A stretch of DNA of 64,000 bases from Serilophus lunatus (Eukaryota; Chordata; Aves; Passeriformes; Eurylaimidae). Position 1 is the first letter of the stretch, and every line of letters starts with the position of its first letter. The stretch lies in assembly GCA_013399895.1 (NCBI GenBank), contig VXBA01003505.1, positions 266,257-330,256 of the forward strand. The letters are read 5' to 3'. Below, piece by piece: positions 33,023-43,515 of the stretch. The notes below the pieces were generated by a model. It was not told the DNA's origin, made no database searches, and saw nothing but the letters and a program-made list of their open reading frames with translations. The translations under genes and the position numbers were made by a program.

Positions 33023-34355
33023 ATACGGAGTTGGGAGTAGACTGGCTCTGGTGGCGGCAGGAGGGTGACTGGGGGAGCCCCAAAAGCTCTTGGGAGGATC
33101 ATCAAAGTCTGCGATCACATAGTCCCTGCAAGAGCGAGCTTTGTGCAAGGTGTGAGCAGGTCTGTGTGTATCCACCTAGGGAGGCCTCTTTTTCCGGGGA
33201 GGGGAAGGATCCTGGTGGCCAAGGGTCCCTGGGGACTGGCTGTGTAGCACTGATGCGAAGCCGGCGGCAGCACTGGTGGCTGGTGGAGGAGTGGGAAGCT
33301 GCTTCCATGTCAGGAGAGACCCATGTGTTGATGTTCATCCCTACCAAGCCGTGGATTCATCCATGGCCTTCAGGTGCTTAAGAGGTGGGGGCTGTGGCTG
33401 AGGTATTCCCATACCTAATGTCCCTCCTGGTGGGAGGATCTGTGGCTCACTATTGGGAAATGCCCTCCTGGAAGGATTCCTTGGCTGACCATGGTATTTC
33501 AAAGTGCCTGGTGTGGATGGCAAGGTAATGTGCTCCTGGCAGCTGGATTGCCACCAGTAAGTGGTGCTGGGATAAGTGCTCCCTGCCCAGTTAGGAGGGA
33601 GAGAGCAGCTCTGGAAGAGGCTGGACCTGCAGCTGCTGGATACTTACCCTCTGCTTGCAGAGTTCTTGCATCTCCTCCCTGCTGTTCTCCAGGCACAGAA
33701 GGTATTCAAGGGATGACGAGAGTGGGGAGATGGTTTGCACGAGGCTCAGGAGGCTGCTTTGCACACAACTTCCCCTTTCCCTCTTTCAGGCAGGATGTGC
33801 TTGTGCCCGAACACTTCCAGCCACTTTGTGCTCCCCTGGGCTCAACCCGAGTGCTATGGGTGGAGGAATTGGGACTGGTAAGAGCATGGGTGCCCCTCTG
33901 CCGGTCACCCCACCCATCCCAATCCTTACATGCCTGGATTAGTTTGGCTGGAGACAGAGGCTGTGACTTCTGTGCAAGCTGCTGCCTGCCCAGCCCAAAG
34001 GGCTGTGAGGGGCTGGATTTTGCAGCCGCTGCTTCGGGAGCAGCTTCCTGGGAGGGGAGGGCAACCAGAATCCTGTCTGGGCCATCTCCCACAGGCATTC
34101 AGGCAGAGGGAGGCAAATCCTGCCTCCTCTCCTGGCTCCTGTTTATGGCTGGGGCTTTGGTGACTGCGTGTGCGTCAGGGCGTTACTGCACTGCTTTGCT
34201 GACCAGAGATGCTTTATATGGGATGAGTGGCTTTTCCTAAGCTCAGCAGGGAGACAACAACTTGAGTCCTGGTAAGATTGGTAGCCAGATTGAGATACCA
34301 AACTCTGACCTGACAGCTGCTTCATTTTTGGGGCCATTCCATCCTGTGTCAATGC
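33023..34355. other. No gene seen; longest open frame of the window lies here
   Basis: The 249-codon plus frame (33491-34240) is the longest in the window. Its translation is rich in Ala, Gly, Ser, Cys and Trp, has no recognised domain, and is overlapped by a 130-codon minus frame. The DNA is GC-rich and stop-poor. I regard it as a chance frame. Confidence 0.55.
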
Positions 34356-34358
34356 TTT

Positions 34359-34379
34359 TTGACACCTCGGAGGTGTCAA
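34359..34379. repeat. Perfect inverted repeat with AGGTGTCA arms (T-box-like)
   Basis: TTGACACCTC (34359-34368), one central G, then GAGGTGTCAA (34370-34379). The arms are exact reverse complements. Each contains TGACACCT/AGGTGTCA, one base from the T-box half site TCACACCT/AGGTGTGA, in the head-to-head arrangement used by T-box dimers but with a 3-bp centre. Structure is seen; binding is inference. Confidence 0.8.
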
Positions 34380-34489
34380 GGGAAACATTTGCAGCCTAAA
34401 TCTCCAGATTTTGGAAACTAAATCTCCAGGTCTCACGGGGTTTGCCTCCCCTGCTCTTGAATACATAGCAGGCATGTCTGGTGAAAGGT

Positions 34490-34745
34490 TGGAATTTATT
34501 GCTGAGGCTTTAGAAATGCGTTCCTTACACCAGGCATGCTCGGGAACTCGAAAATCAGCCCAGCTGCTTGCACAACCGGTACAGTGATGCAGATAGGGAA
34601 ATGTAACAAAAATAATTATCCTTTTGATCTGGCGTAATCTCTAAATCTCCTCCCCGCCTTCTGAACCTCGTTGAACTACCTTTCTGCTCCCTCTTGAGTT
34701 TCTGCCTCGACGGCATCCTCCTGCTTCGCTACGTGTCTGCTCTCA
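34490..34745. promoter_or_regulatory. Mixed AT/CpG block, candidate conserved element
   Basis: About a dozen CpGs occur in roughly 250 bp (AATGCGTTCC, CTCGGGAACTCG, AACCGGTAC, GGCGTAATC, CCTCGTTG, CCTCGACGG, TTCGCTACG), together with AAAATAATTATCC and GGAATTTATTG. CpG retention far above the surroundings suggests constraint or hypomethylation. No exon is recognised. Confidence 0.33.
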
Positions 34746-36744
34746 ACTCTGCAATCACCCAGGATGCACATGGAGCCAGGATTTGGCTGTGCCTTGACCT
34801 AAGTTTTTTTGGTGCTGCTTTCTTTCCTTTGTATGGGCATATTTATTTTGTAAAAAAATCACAGTTTATATATTCAAAAGACCCATCTCATTAATGGAAA
34901 ACAACTCACTGGGGCTCAGCTCCCCTCTTGGCAGAGCAGAAAAGTCACGGCTGCCACCGGTGGGCTTCTGCGATCAGGATCGCAGCATATAAAACAATTA
35001 TGGAGACCTGCCACCTTGTGGGAGCTGGGAGATGTGGCAGGACCCCCCCTCCAGCCCCTCGCCCTCTGAGCAGCCTGCGTTTAGAGGCATCTTCAGGCTG
35101 GATTTTGGGATGTGCACCCTCTATGGAGACAAAGTGCAAGCTGGGGGGGATAGGGACAGGCAGTGCTCCTTCTGGGGCAGGTTTCTGTACCCAAAAAGGG
35201 GCAGAATAGTTTTAGCCACTGAAAGAAGAGTTAGAAAACACTCTCCCTCCAAAAATAAAAAAAAAAAAAAGAGAGAGAAGAAAGTGGAGAGAGACAGTTA
35301 GGAAGTGAGCTGTGGGGTTGGGTGATGGGAGTGCCATCCATCATGTTCGCTTTCACCCAGTGGGAATTCCTACTCTCCCTCTCCAGGCTGTGTTCCAGCT
35401 CTGTCACTGCTTCAGTGTGCATTTCCCCAGGACCCCATCCCCCCGTTCTGGGTCAATAGTCCATCTTCTTTTGCTCTGCCCAGGACCCATCGCTGCTCCA
35501 CAGGGCTGTCAATGGGAAGGTGAAGAGCATCTGTGGGAATGAAAAGCAGCTTGGTTTTCCTCCTAAAGAGTTTCTGATCCTGGAAAAGAGGTGGATGTAG
35601 TGATGCGTGGAAATCACTCTCCAATATTGCTCAGAGACTTTCCTCTCCTTTATTGAATTTCCATTCTCTATTTAATTGAGGAAGTTAGTTTTCCTCTCAC
35701 CTGGACATCCATCCTTCCATCTCCAGTCAGCTTGTGCTCTCACAGCATCCCATCTTCCTGCAGTGATGGGATATGATGTTGGTACAGGGAACTCTGACTT
35801 CAGGTGGGCACCGGGCAGCAGGAGCCAATGAGCTCCTCAGGCAGAAGGATCCAGTGTGTGAGCAGATCCAGTAATCGAGGGGCCTTGGGGGGAAGAAAAC
35901 AGGAAAGGAAGAGAGTGAATTCACTGTTTCTGTAAATAGCTCTGAGCCCTTAAATGAAATGCTTTTCATGGCTGGTTGAGAAACGTGCATGGGGTTTATT
36001 TAGTTTGTTCAGAAGAGCATGGGGAAAGCAAAGCATTGGTTCTTCCTGGCTGAGACCACAAGTATCCCTGGATCCCAGCCCCTCACCTCACCTGAGCCTT
36101 CCAAAGGGGCACCTGGGCTCGGTGCCACCCCGGGGCTGGGACTTGGGTGGTGTGGGCTTGTTGAGAGGAATAAAATGAAGCTCCCTCCTGAACAATCTTC
36201 ACTGGGAGGAGGGGGCAAGACAGGAAATCTTCATGGAAATGTCTTTCCTTAAAGGAAATATGTAATTTCCCAAATTGCTGCGAGGTGACAGGAGGAAAAC
36301 CCCAGAGGCAGGACCCAGCTGTGGGCACTGGGCAGGGTGAACAAGTGTCCCTGTGTGAGCACCGTCCATCCAGAGGGACCCAAGGAGGGCAGTTATTGCC
36401 ATTTATTCCAGCTTTTTAAAGCGTCAAGTCAGAACTTGAAGCTCATCCCACTGAAAACTCGAGTTCTGTAAATCCTCTGGTAAAGTGGGAATTCATCAGG
36501 CATCCCTGAAGCTTATTGGGGTTTTTGGTGCATTTTTTGTTGTTTTTTTATTTGGTTCCTGACAACTTTCCGGCTTCCCTGGGGCTGAACAGGCGCTTCC
36601 AGCAAACCCGAGCATCGCGATTCCCCCCGTGCCAGCTAAAACATCTCGGGATGCCCTGGGTCACAGGAGGAAACCGAAACACTTTACTGGGCTGTGGCAC
36701 ATGTGCTTGTACTTTTAAAAGAGGGGGGGGGAGGGAGGAGGAAG
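34746..36744. other. No gene seen; plain non-coding sequence
   Basis: It contains an A14 run (35258-35271) followed by GA repeats, and a G-rich string (36723-36741) that could form a G-quadruplex. Frames up to 93 codons are not recognised. Confidence 0.55.
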
Positions 36745-37185
36745 GATGAGTAATTAATCACCAAAGATACTTTGCTCGTTTATTTTAACAACTGGAGTTT
36801 AGCTTGAATTATTTATGCTGAAGCTTCATAATGCACTAGGAAATGCACTGCAACATATGTCATCCAAAGAGTGAAGCCTGGGTAATGTGAAACCGCTCTC
36901 CAGCCCTATTAAACCTGCATTTAAGTGGGAAGAGGATGACTTCTTTTTTTTTCTCTCCAGCAAATTAATAATGTGTGCTGATTAGCACAAAACAGATTAG
37001 CAAGGTTCCTCTCCATGCGCTTTGTTTCGTCAATAGAAAGTTAATTAACAGCCCTCTGCCTTCTGATACCCAGTTATAAGACAACACTCCGGACCTTAAT
37101 CTTAGATTATGAGTTTTTTCGTTTTCTTTAATTTTAGATCTGAGCTGGAGGGGTGTTTCCACAGCAGATAGGCCCAGTTTGGATT
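36745..37185. promoter_or_regulatory. Long TAAT-rich block, candidate conserved element
   Basis: It opens with GAGTAATTAATCACC and continues with TTGAATTATTTATGC, TCATAATGCAC, CAAATTAATAATGTG, GCTGATTAGCAC, CAGATTAGC, AAGTTAATTAACAGCC (TTAATTAA at 37041-37048), TTAATCTTAGATTATG and TTTAATTTTAG. The block is about 440 bp with no repeat match, and its motifs are spaced throughout. It is one of the best enhancer-like candidates by composition. Confidence 0.45.
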
Positions 37186-37754
37186 GACTCACATTTTCCA
37201 TGTTTCAGGGCGATACTGTGTGGGGTAGAGCACTGGGGTTCTTTCTTCCACCATGAAATTACGACCTGGTTTACCCTCAAAAAAGTTAGAGAAATGGTAT
37301 GTGGAAAATGTGGGACGTGCTAAAGACAAGCAGAAGTGATAAGGACAGAAAACAGAGTGTGACATGTGAGGCAGAGAGGGTCTAAAGCAATTTTAATAAT
37401 AGGATAAAGCTTTGTAAAGTAAGAACATCGTTCTGTTACAGTCTCATGGACTCAAAAGAGATACGATTGCAGTGACTCAAGTCCTAAGGTGCAGATCCCT
37501 GGTGTGAGGCTAGCAGAGCTCAGGGTGAGGAGATACCCCATCCTTTGGTATTGTTGTGCTAGATCCAAATTAAATTAAGAGTAAATGTCTGGGAAGCTTT
37601 GGCACGATAGAAAAAGTTCTCCCCCCCCCCCCCTCCCCCAGCCTCCCAAAATAGATACACTGTTAGAGGATCTCATGAGTGCTTGAAAAACATGGATGTA
37701 AAAAATGACATTATAGCACGGTCCTTTGCTCATACCTTCAACTCTTTCCCAAAC
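37186..37754. other. No gene seen; contains C13 run
   Basis: C13 (37621-37633), then T and C5, form a simple repeat. The rest is AT-rich non-coding sequence without recognisable features. Confidence 0.6.
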
Positions 37755-38540
37755 CCCGGAGTGGTTTGTTTTCCCACATTTGCCTTTACTTTCCCGTAAT
37801 TAGTGCTCTCACTACATTAAAGCCCTGGCAGAGCTGCACGTCCCACCCACATCAAAACCGGTCATCTCCCCCTGCCCGGGGCAAATATCTGGACCATCAG
37901 GTTTTACACACGGGCATCGGCAAACCCGTCTGAGATGCCCACACGCGGAGACCAGGTGCCACCCAAACTCCTCTTCGAGGTGGATCTTTAAAGGAGAGGA
38001 GCCAAAGTCCTTCTCCCAGCTCGCCCTGCTGGGTTTCAGCCCTCCCCTTCCAGCCTTGGCATCCCATCCGCCGTCCACGGAGAAACCACAAAGGAGAGTC
38101 TTGTGCCCAAAACCGCTGCCCAAATGAAGGCCGAGACGAGAGCTCCCGGCCTTTGATCTTTCACGGGGCGATAATAACTCATGTGGCTGACTGCAGCTTC
38201 CCCCGCCCCGCTTAATTAAAGGGAACAAAGGAAAAGTTGCTAATTAAAAGGAACAAGGGAAGGAGGGGGAGAGCACGTGGGAGGGAGGGATGGGGCGGGC
38301 GGTACCCGGGACACTGGGATGTGTGTGCGGGCTTGGGGAGAAGCCAGAAGCGCGGCTTTCCTGCCCATGTCCTGAGTGCAGGCTGACCTGTGCTGGTGGA
38401 TCTGCAGCGCTCCAAACCTCCAGCAAGCCAAACCCAGGGGCGAGAGGCAGCAAAACCAGCCCCTCTCAGGACTTATTGCATAACCTGCTGTGTCGCAGTG
38501 CCGTTTGATACAAAGCCCTCTTCTCCCCGCTCTCCAGCAG
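37755..38540. promoter_or_regulatory. CpG-enriched segment with G-quadruplex motif
   Basis: By hand count about 23 CpG occur at 37755-38210 and further ones to 38530, well above the background though below a strong island. A TAAT-rich core at about 38205-38250 contains two diverged copies of a TAATTAAA-GGGAACAA-AGG motif (starting near 38212 and 38240). At 38279-38299 four G-tracts match the standard G-quadruplex pattern on the plus strand. Open frames (138 codons, 37812-38228, -; 189 codons, 38240-38809, -) show no domain. Candidate island promoter or enhancer. Confidence 0.38.
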
Positions 38541-39661
38541 CTCTTTCTAGGATGCAAGGAAAGATGGGCCACCGTTTTGGGCAGGTCCCTTCTGGGTCTG
38601 GCTCTGGTGTCTGTCTCCCCTGCTTTGTGGCTTATGGCAGCCCTGGTGTGCTGTAAAGTGGGGGTGGTTGTGAAAGACAAAATGTGAAGTGCAGTTATGG
38701 AGTAGATTTGTAGGCAAATGACTGGTAGTGCTGGTGTGTGAAACATTTGGATTTGGAAAGGTCTTCTGGTGTCTTTCAGAGAGGAAAAAAAAGTGGCCTG
38801 TATGTCCAAAGACTTTTTCTATCTGTAGTAACCTATCCTGGCTTTGCCCTGTCTACTTCTTCCTAGTGACTTTGAAGGGTCTTTTTTTATCTCAAGGGAG
38901 AATGACAAGCACCATCAAGGGGTGCCAGGCATGTTCATATACAGGACAGCCATTCCTGCAAGCTTCAGCTTGTAGGCACCATGCATAGAAAGGAGAGGTG
39001 CTCTTCAGCATCTGGAGCTATGGCACAGACCTGCCCAGCCACTCCCTGTGTGGTACAGCCCCTGTCTCTGACAGTGGCTCAAGCCACAGTTCATCCTCAC
39101 CCCTAAATGATCCATAAGGATTTTTAAAGGTTCAACAGAAATAGATTTTAGTCACAGCTTCCCTGTGCAGCTCTCAATTAATAGCTTTCCTGCTGCTTCA
39201 CAGTACAGTGCCTTCCAATCCTCTAATGTGTGTCCAGGTGGGAAGAGACCCTGTGTTTCACATGGTCTCTGTCTTCAGCAGTTTCTCACTGAGCAAATCT
39301 CGTTCCCTGGCGCTGCCTGGGGTCTGTCTCCCCTAACTCTGAGTTTGCAGCTGGGATGTGCTTTCCCTGGGGAAGGCAATACTATTTCAGACCTCACATC
39401 ACTCTCTGGTGCTGAGGGAGGCTGGCTGCTCCTGTGGGAGGTGTGCTGGTTTGAGAATCAGGCAGGACAAAAGAGCACCTCACCTGGGAATGTGTCTCCA
39501 GCCAAGGGCAAGTGAGGATGCTCAGTGGAAAGGCAGGAAAATGGATGGATTTAGAGCTGCTCATACATAACCTGCCAGAAACTTGCCATCTATCTCCACC
39601 AGAGAGGTCTACAGGCATCTTCACATCCCATCCCTGCTCTGTGCGGTCCCTGTGAAGAGCA
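38541..39661. other. No gene seen; plain non-coding sequence
   Basis: A 116-codon plus frame (39165-39515) is not recognised. No repeats. Confidence 0.6.
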
Positions 39662-39741
39662 TGTCCTGTGCAGGGCCAGGAATTGGACTCATTGATCCTT
39701 GTGTGTCCCTTCCAACTCAGGATATTCTATAACTCTATGTT
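39662..39741 (+). mobile_element. CR1 LINE, 3'-end fragment
   Basis: It ends with the CR1-type terminus 'ggactcattgatccttgtgtgtcccttccaactcaggatattctataactctatg', the version of the CR1 3' tail in which ttggactc-ga-tgatcc precedes cccttccaactcag. Only about 80 bp remain. It differs in sequence from the aaggtccc-type ends at 59.3 and 63.1 kb, so it belongs to another CR1 subfamily. Confidence 0.88.
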
Positions 39742-40649
39742 CCCCTTCCAGCTGATGCTGGAGGGCCCCTTCAAAAGCACAAATCAGAGCTGTTTCCATC
39801 TTAACCTCCAAGCTGTCCCTGTGCCTGATTTTGTGCATAATTCATGTCTTCAGGCAGAGGTACCCTGTCCTTCCGTAGATAATGCCCTACTCCCACTGAA
39901 GTTGTTCCTATCTCTGTTTCCATGTGTCTGAATCCTACTGCCTTCCAGGCCAGCAGCATTTTTGGAGGAACACCCTTGAGCAATTCTGCATCTTGTCTGG
40001 GAAACAGCCCCGGCTCTTTTGGGGGATTTTTAGACTTTTATTATGGTGATGGCGATTTTCTCCTCGTTGTCTTTCCTTCAAGTCGTCCTTCATTTGCTGG
40101 CAACCTGATGTTGTGCTGACAGACAATCTGACCTGACATCAGTGGGGTCGAAAAACTTAAAAAAACACCTAAAGCTTAACAATAAAATAAGCAGCCAAGG
40201 CTGGCAGAAGGAGAGGAGAAAGTCAGAAGGGTGGCTCAGGGAGCTGAGCAGCTGCCAGCAAGCAGAGGGGTGAAAAAGCAATAATACAGGATGGAAAGAG
40301 GGCAAAAACCTTGTGAAAGCCAAGGAGAAAAGGAGGACACAAAGAGTTGTAGGAGAGCAGGAAGGGTTTGAGAGAGGCCAGGGGAAGATTTCACCAGTGT
40401 AGCTCCCATCTACAGCTACACGTGCGTTAGTGCAGTGGTCCTGCTGTACCCAGATTACTCTGGGCTTTGGGGAAGACACCTCGTATCTACTGGTTTGAAA
40501 AATGTGTCCCGTTCTGCCTGTCTTGCCATTACAAATAGAGGAGAGACAGGAGTCAAGGGGAACATCAGCTTCCATCCAGGAGCCATGGGCAAAGCAGGAA
40601 GGAGAATGGCAGCAAGGGTGGGGGGACAGCCCAGCTCCCTGCCTCCTTA
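39742..40649. other. No gene seen; plain non-coding sequence
   Basis: A 161-codon minus frame (40090-40575), rich in Leu, Ser, Phe and Pro, arises from an A/G-rich plus strand and shows no domain. Confidence 0.55.
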
Positions 40650-40830
40650 TCTGTAATTAACCCCAGTGCTAATGAAGTGCAACCAGACAGCCCCTTCCTG
40701 TGATGGAAAGCTCACAAGAAGCACCACTGGCTAATGAGGACATTAGAGGCTGATCTCTCCCTTGTCATCCTCCTATTGTTTTAATATTAGGCTAATTTCA
40801 CTTTAATGTAGATTAATTGGCACCTTTCTG
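40650..40830. promoter_or_regulatory. TAAT-rich block, candidate conserved element
   Basis: CTGTAATTAACCC, GTGCTAATGAAG, GGCTAATGAGG, TTTTAATATTAGGCTAATTTC, CTTTAATGTAG and GATTAATTGG lie within 180 bp, with GCTAAT repeated three times. No repeat or coding signal. Enhancer-like by composition. Confidence 0.42.
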
Positions 40831-43269
40831 CCTCCAAATTCTTCAGACAGTCAAAAATATTATTGTTTTTTTTTCCTTAAATTTTATTTTCCATCAAAAC
40901 AAAATAGTTTCCTTGGATTTGGAGGAGAGGTGGAGAAAAGGACAGTGTCTCTGCTGCAAACCAGAAACAAGACAGAGGCTGAGCAGGAGGAAAAAACACG
41001 TTCCATTATTCAGTGAGCAAATTCATCTCATCCATTCCCTTGCTGGGCAAGTGCCATTCCCTCTTTGCTCACTGAGATGGCAAGGCAGAAGGAAAGGAGG
41101 CTAAATATGGCAAATAATGTGAGGAAAAAGCAGGGGCAAGCGTCATCAAATGTCTGGCCTTGCAGACTAAAGGAGCCAAAAGCCCTACTATTTGTATAAA
41201 TGCCTTTGCTCGTTTATCTCCTGGGGTGAATTTGGCAATTCCCTCATTTCCATGTGGTGAGCAGCCACAATACAACCCTGCCTGTTCTGTCCCACTGTTG
41301 GTGCTGCAAGGCTGGAAAAAGGAAGGGTAATTGCAGGGATCCAGACATTGGCTGTGTCCAACTGAGGCAAAAGTTGAGAGGCTTGTGCTGGCGTGGAAAG
41401 CGGTGCCAGTTCGGCAGGAGCTGTGAGGAAAACCTCCAGCTCCTTTTAGAAGGTTGTCAGAGCAAGAATGGGTTGAAAATCCAACATGGGTTGAAATGAA
41501 CACCATCTTCTGAAGGCTGTCCAGCAGTGGGATAGTGGCTGATCCATCATTGCTCTGAGACAGGACAGGTGATTCAGGAAGGAAGCTAAAACTAGATTAG
41601 TTGTGCAAATATCCTTCAGGCTTTTGGGGTTATGGTGGTGGTGGACTCAGCTGGGATCACGTGCAGCATGACCTGAATAGTCCGAGGCAAAACTGTTTTT
41701 ATGGTGTGTCTAAGTTTGGATAGATGTGTAGGTGGGGAAGGAAAGAGTAGTGAGCCAGATCTGAATTTGGCATGAAGGCAGAGGAGATGAGGAGTGGTGA
41801 GGGACTGCCTTGTTAATCTATCTTTGGATTTAAACTTGCTGGGAGCACAGGTTTCTGTGGGTAGGCAGAGGTGTCTCCCTCCAGCCTGGTACTGTCTCAG
41901 AAGATCCATTTGCGTGAGCTGCAGCGAGATGATGTTTTCAACCCTGAACTCCCCAAATGTCCACACTGCCCGTGCGCTGCCTCCTTGACTGGCCAGAGTG
42001 ACCCAGGGGACTGGCCAGGCAAAGAAGCCCAGCCTTGAGGAGCAAGGACTGGCTTGGTCATGGACCTCATTGCCATCGGCAGTATGGACGTGCCTGGCAT
42101 CTGCCAGTGGGCTAAACTCAAGTTCAGCTGGTGACAGCCACAGCAGCTCAGGCAGGACTTACGGATGGATCAATGATTTTCTGCTGTAGGAAATATTTTC
42201 CACCCCCAAGCATGTAACTCTGAGGTAATGCTTCCCTTTAATAAGGGAAAAAAAATCTGCAACCTCGGATGTTCTTCGTATTTCTTATTACTGGTACCCT
42301 AATCATGCCCCCATGAGAAAAAAAAAGCAAGATCCTTTTACACCTGACTAATTCTGCTGCTGTTATTCAGTGCTGCTTTCACACCCCTTCCCCAGCCTGC
42401 CAAGACACCCTTGAACCTGTTTAAAAAAGGTTAGGATGCTAATTAAGAAAAGCTATTCCCCCCACCCCAAACCTTAGGGAGAAATGTAGAAAAGCGTATG
42501 AGCTGGGTTTGGCTTTATTATTGCTCTTTCTTCTTTTCCTGCGTTATGAAATGTATGTCCCACTTTTCCCAGGAGGAAAAGCTCCTGTGGGCCTTGTGTG
42601 TCTGTGTGAATATGGGACAAGAGGTTAATTTATAGCCCTGTGATGCGCGAGCTTTCCCTTTGCACAAATATTGATCTAAGGCTGTTCAAATATCCATCCT
42701 GGCCGTAATAGCAGCAGTGTGATATTGCTGCTGGAGATGCACAAGGACATCAGATGGGAAGGGAATGGAGAAAGAAAGGAGAGATGGGCAGGAGCTGCGG
42801 GTTGAGCATCTGTGTTCTCACCTTCTTCCCTCCCTTTCCAACTTAAACATCTTTTTATTGACATTTCTCTCGCTGGGCTGAACGATCTCTCAAAGAGGAG
42901 GGAAGCGGTGGCGTTATTCTGCCCTGAGCATTCATTAGACAGTGTTGTTTCACCACCTGAGTTGTCTGAGCTACCTGGGTAGTGTTTAGGAGAAGGTTAA
43001 ATAGAGCTGTTGAGTCCTAGGCAAATAAATCTCTTATTTTGAGCTGGCTAAGGGAGGAGACTTTCTACACTCCTGCCTCTCCCACAGAGGAAGAGCAGTC
43101 AGATCAGGGAGCCTGAGCAGGGCTGGATCTGTCCTTCAGCAGCACAAAACCAGTCAAGCTGAGGAGACATGGAGTTCTGAACCCATTCCAGTGGGTTTTG
43201 AACATGCTCTGCTTTAGTCAAGGCTCCCATTCCCACTGTCCGGTGGGTTTCACCTCGCTCCATGCCAAA
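40831..43269. other. No gene seen; small AT-rich patches
   Basis: A 145-codon minus frame (41069-41506) has no domain. AT-rich patches at about 42430-42470 (GCTAATTAAG) and 42640-42700 (GATGCGCGAGC, AATATTGATC) may be small conserved pieces. Otherwise plain. Confidence 0.5.
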
Positions 43270-43515
43270 GCTCTCCAGAATTCCTTCTCCATGAATAATG
43301 AGAAACCTTTGTAAGTTAGCTGATTAGTCAGCTCCCCTAATTAGCTAATTACTCTGCTTTGCTTTCACTTGTGCTTTCCCGTCGTTTTCCCAACCTCAGG
43401 TTGAAGGAATGGGCACGCACGTGGCTGCGCCGAGATCTTATCCTGCCTTGAATGCTTTAAACTTTCATGATTCAGCCGTGTAAGGCTGACACGTGGCCGA
43501 CCTTACACAACTTCT
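43270..43515. promoter_or_regulatory. TAAT-rich block with 8-bp inverted repeat, candidate conserved element
   Basis: ATGAATAATGAG, GTTAGCTGATTAGTCAGC and CCTAATTAGCTAATTACTC are followed by a stretch with intact CpGs (CCCGTCG, GGGCACGCACG, GCGCCGAG). GTGTAAGG (43478-43485) is exactly inverted at CCTTACAC (43501-43508) around CACGTGG. Dense motifs and retained CpG suggest constraint; this is inference. Confidence 0.4.

Noticed and set aside
33491..34240. 249-codon plus-strand open frame, the longest in the window
   Set aside because: GC-rich stop-poor DNA, a 130-codon frame on the opposite strand, no recognisable domain, odd composition (Cys/Trp/Ala/Gly/Ser) and no repeat-family protein. Treated as chance.
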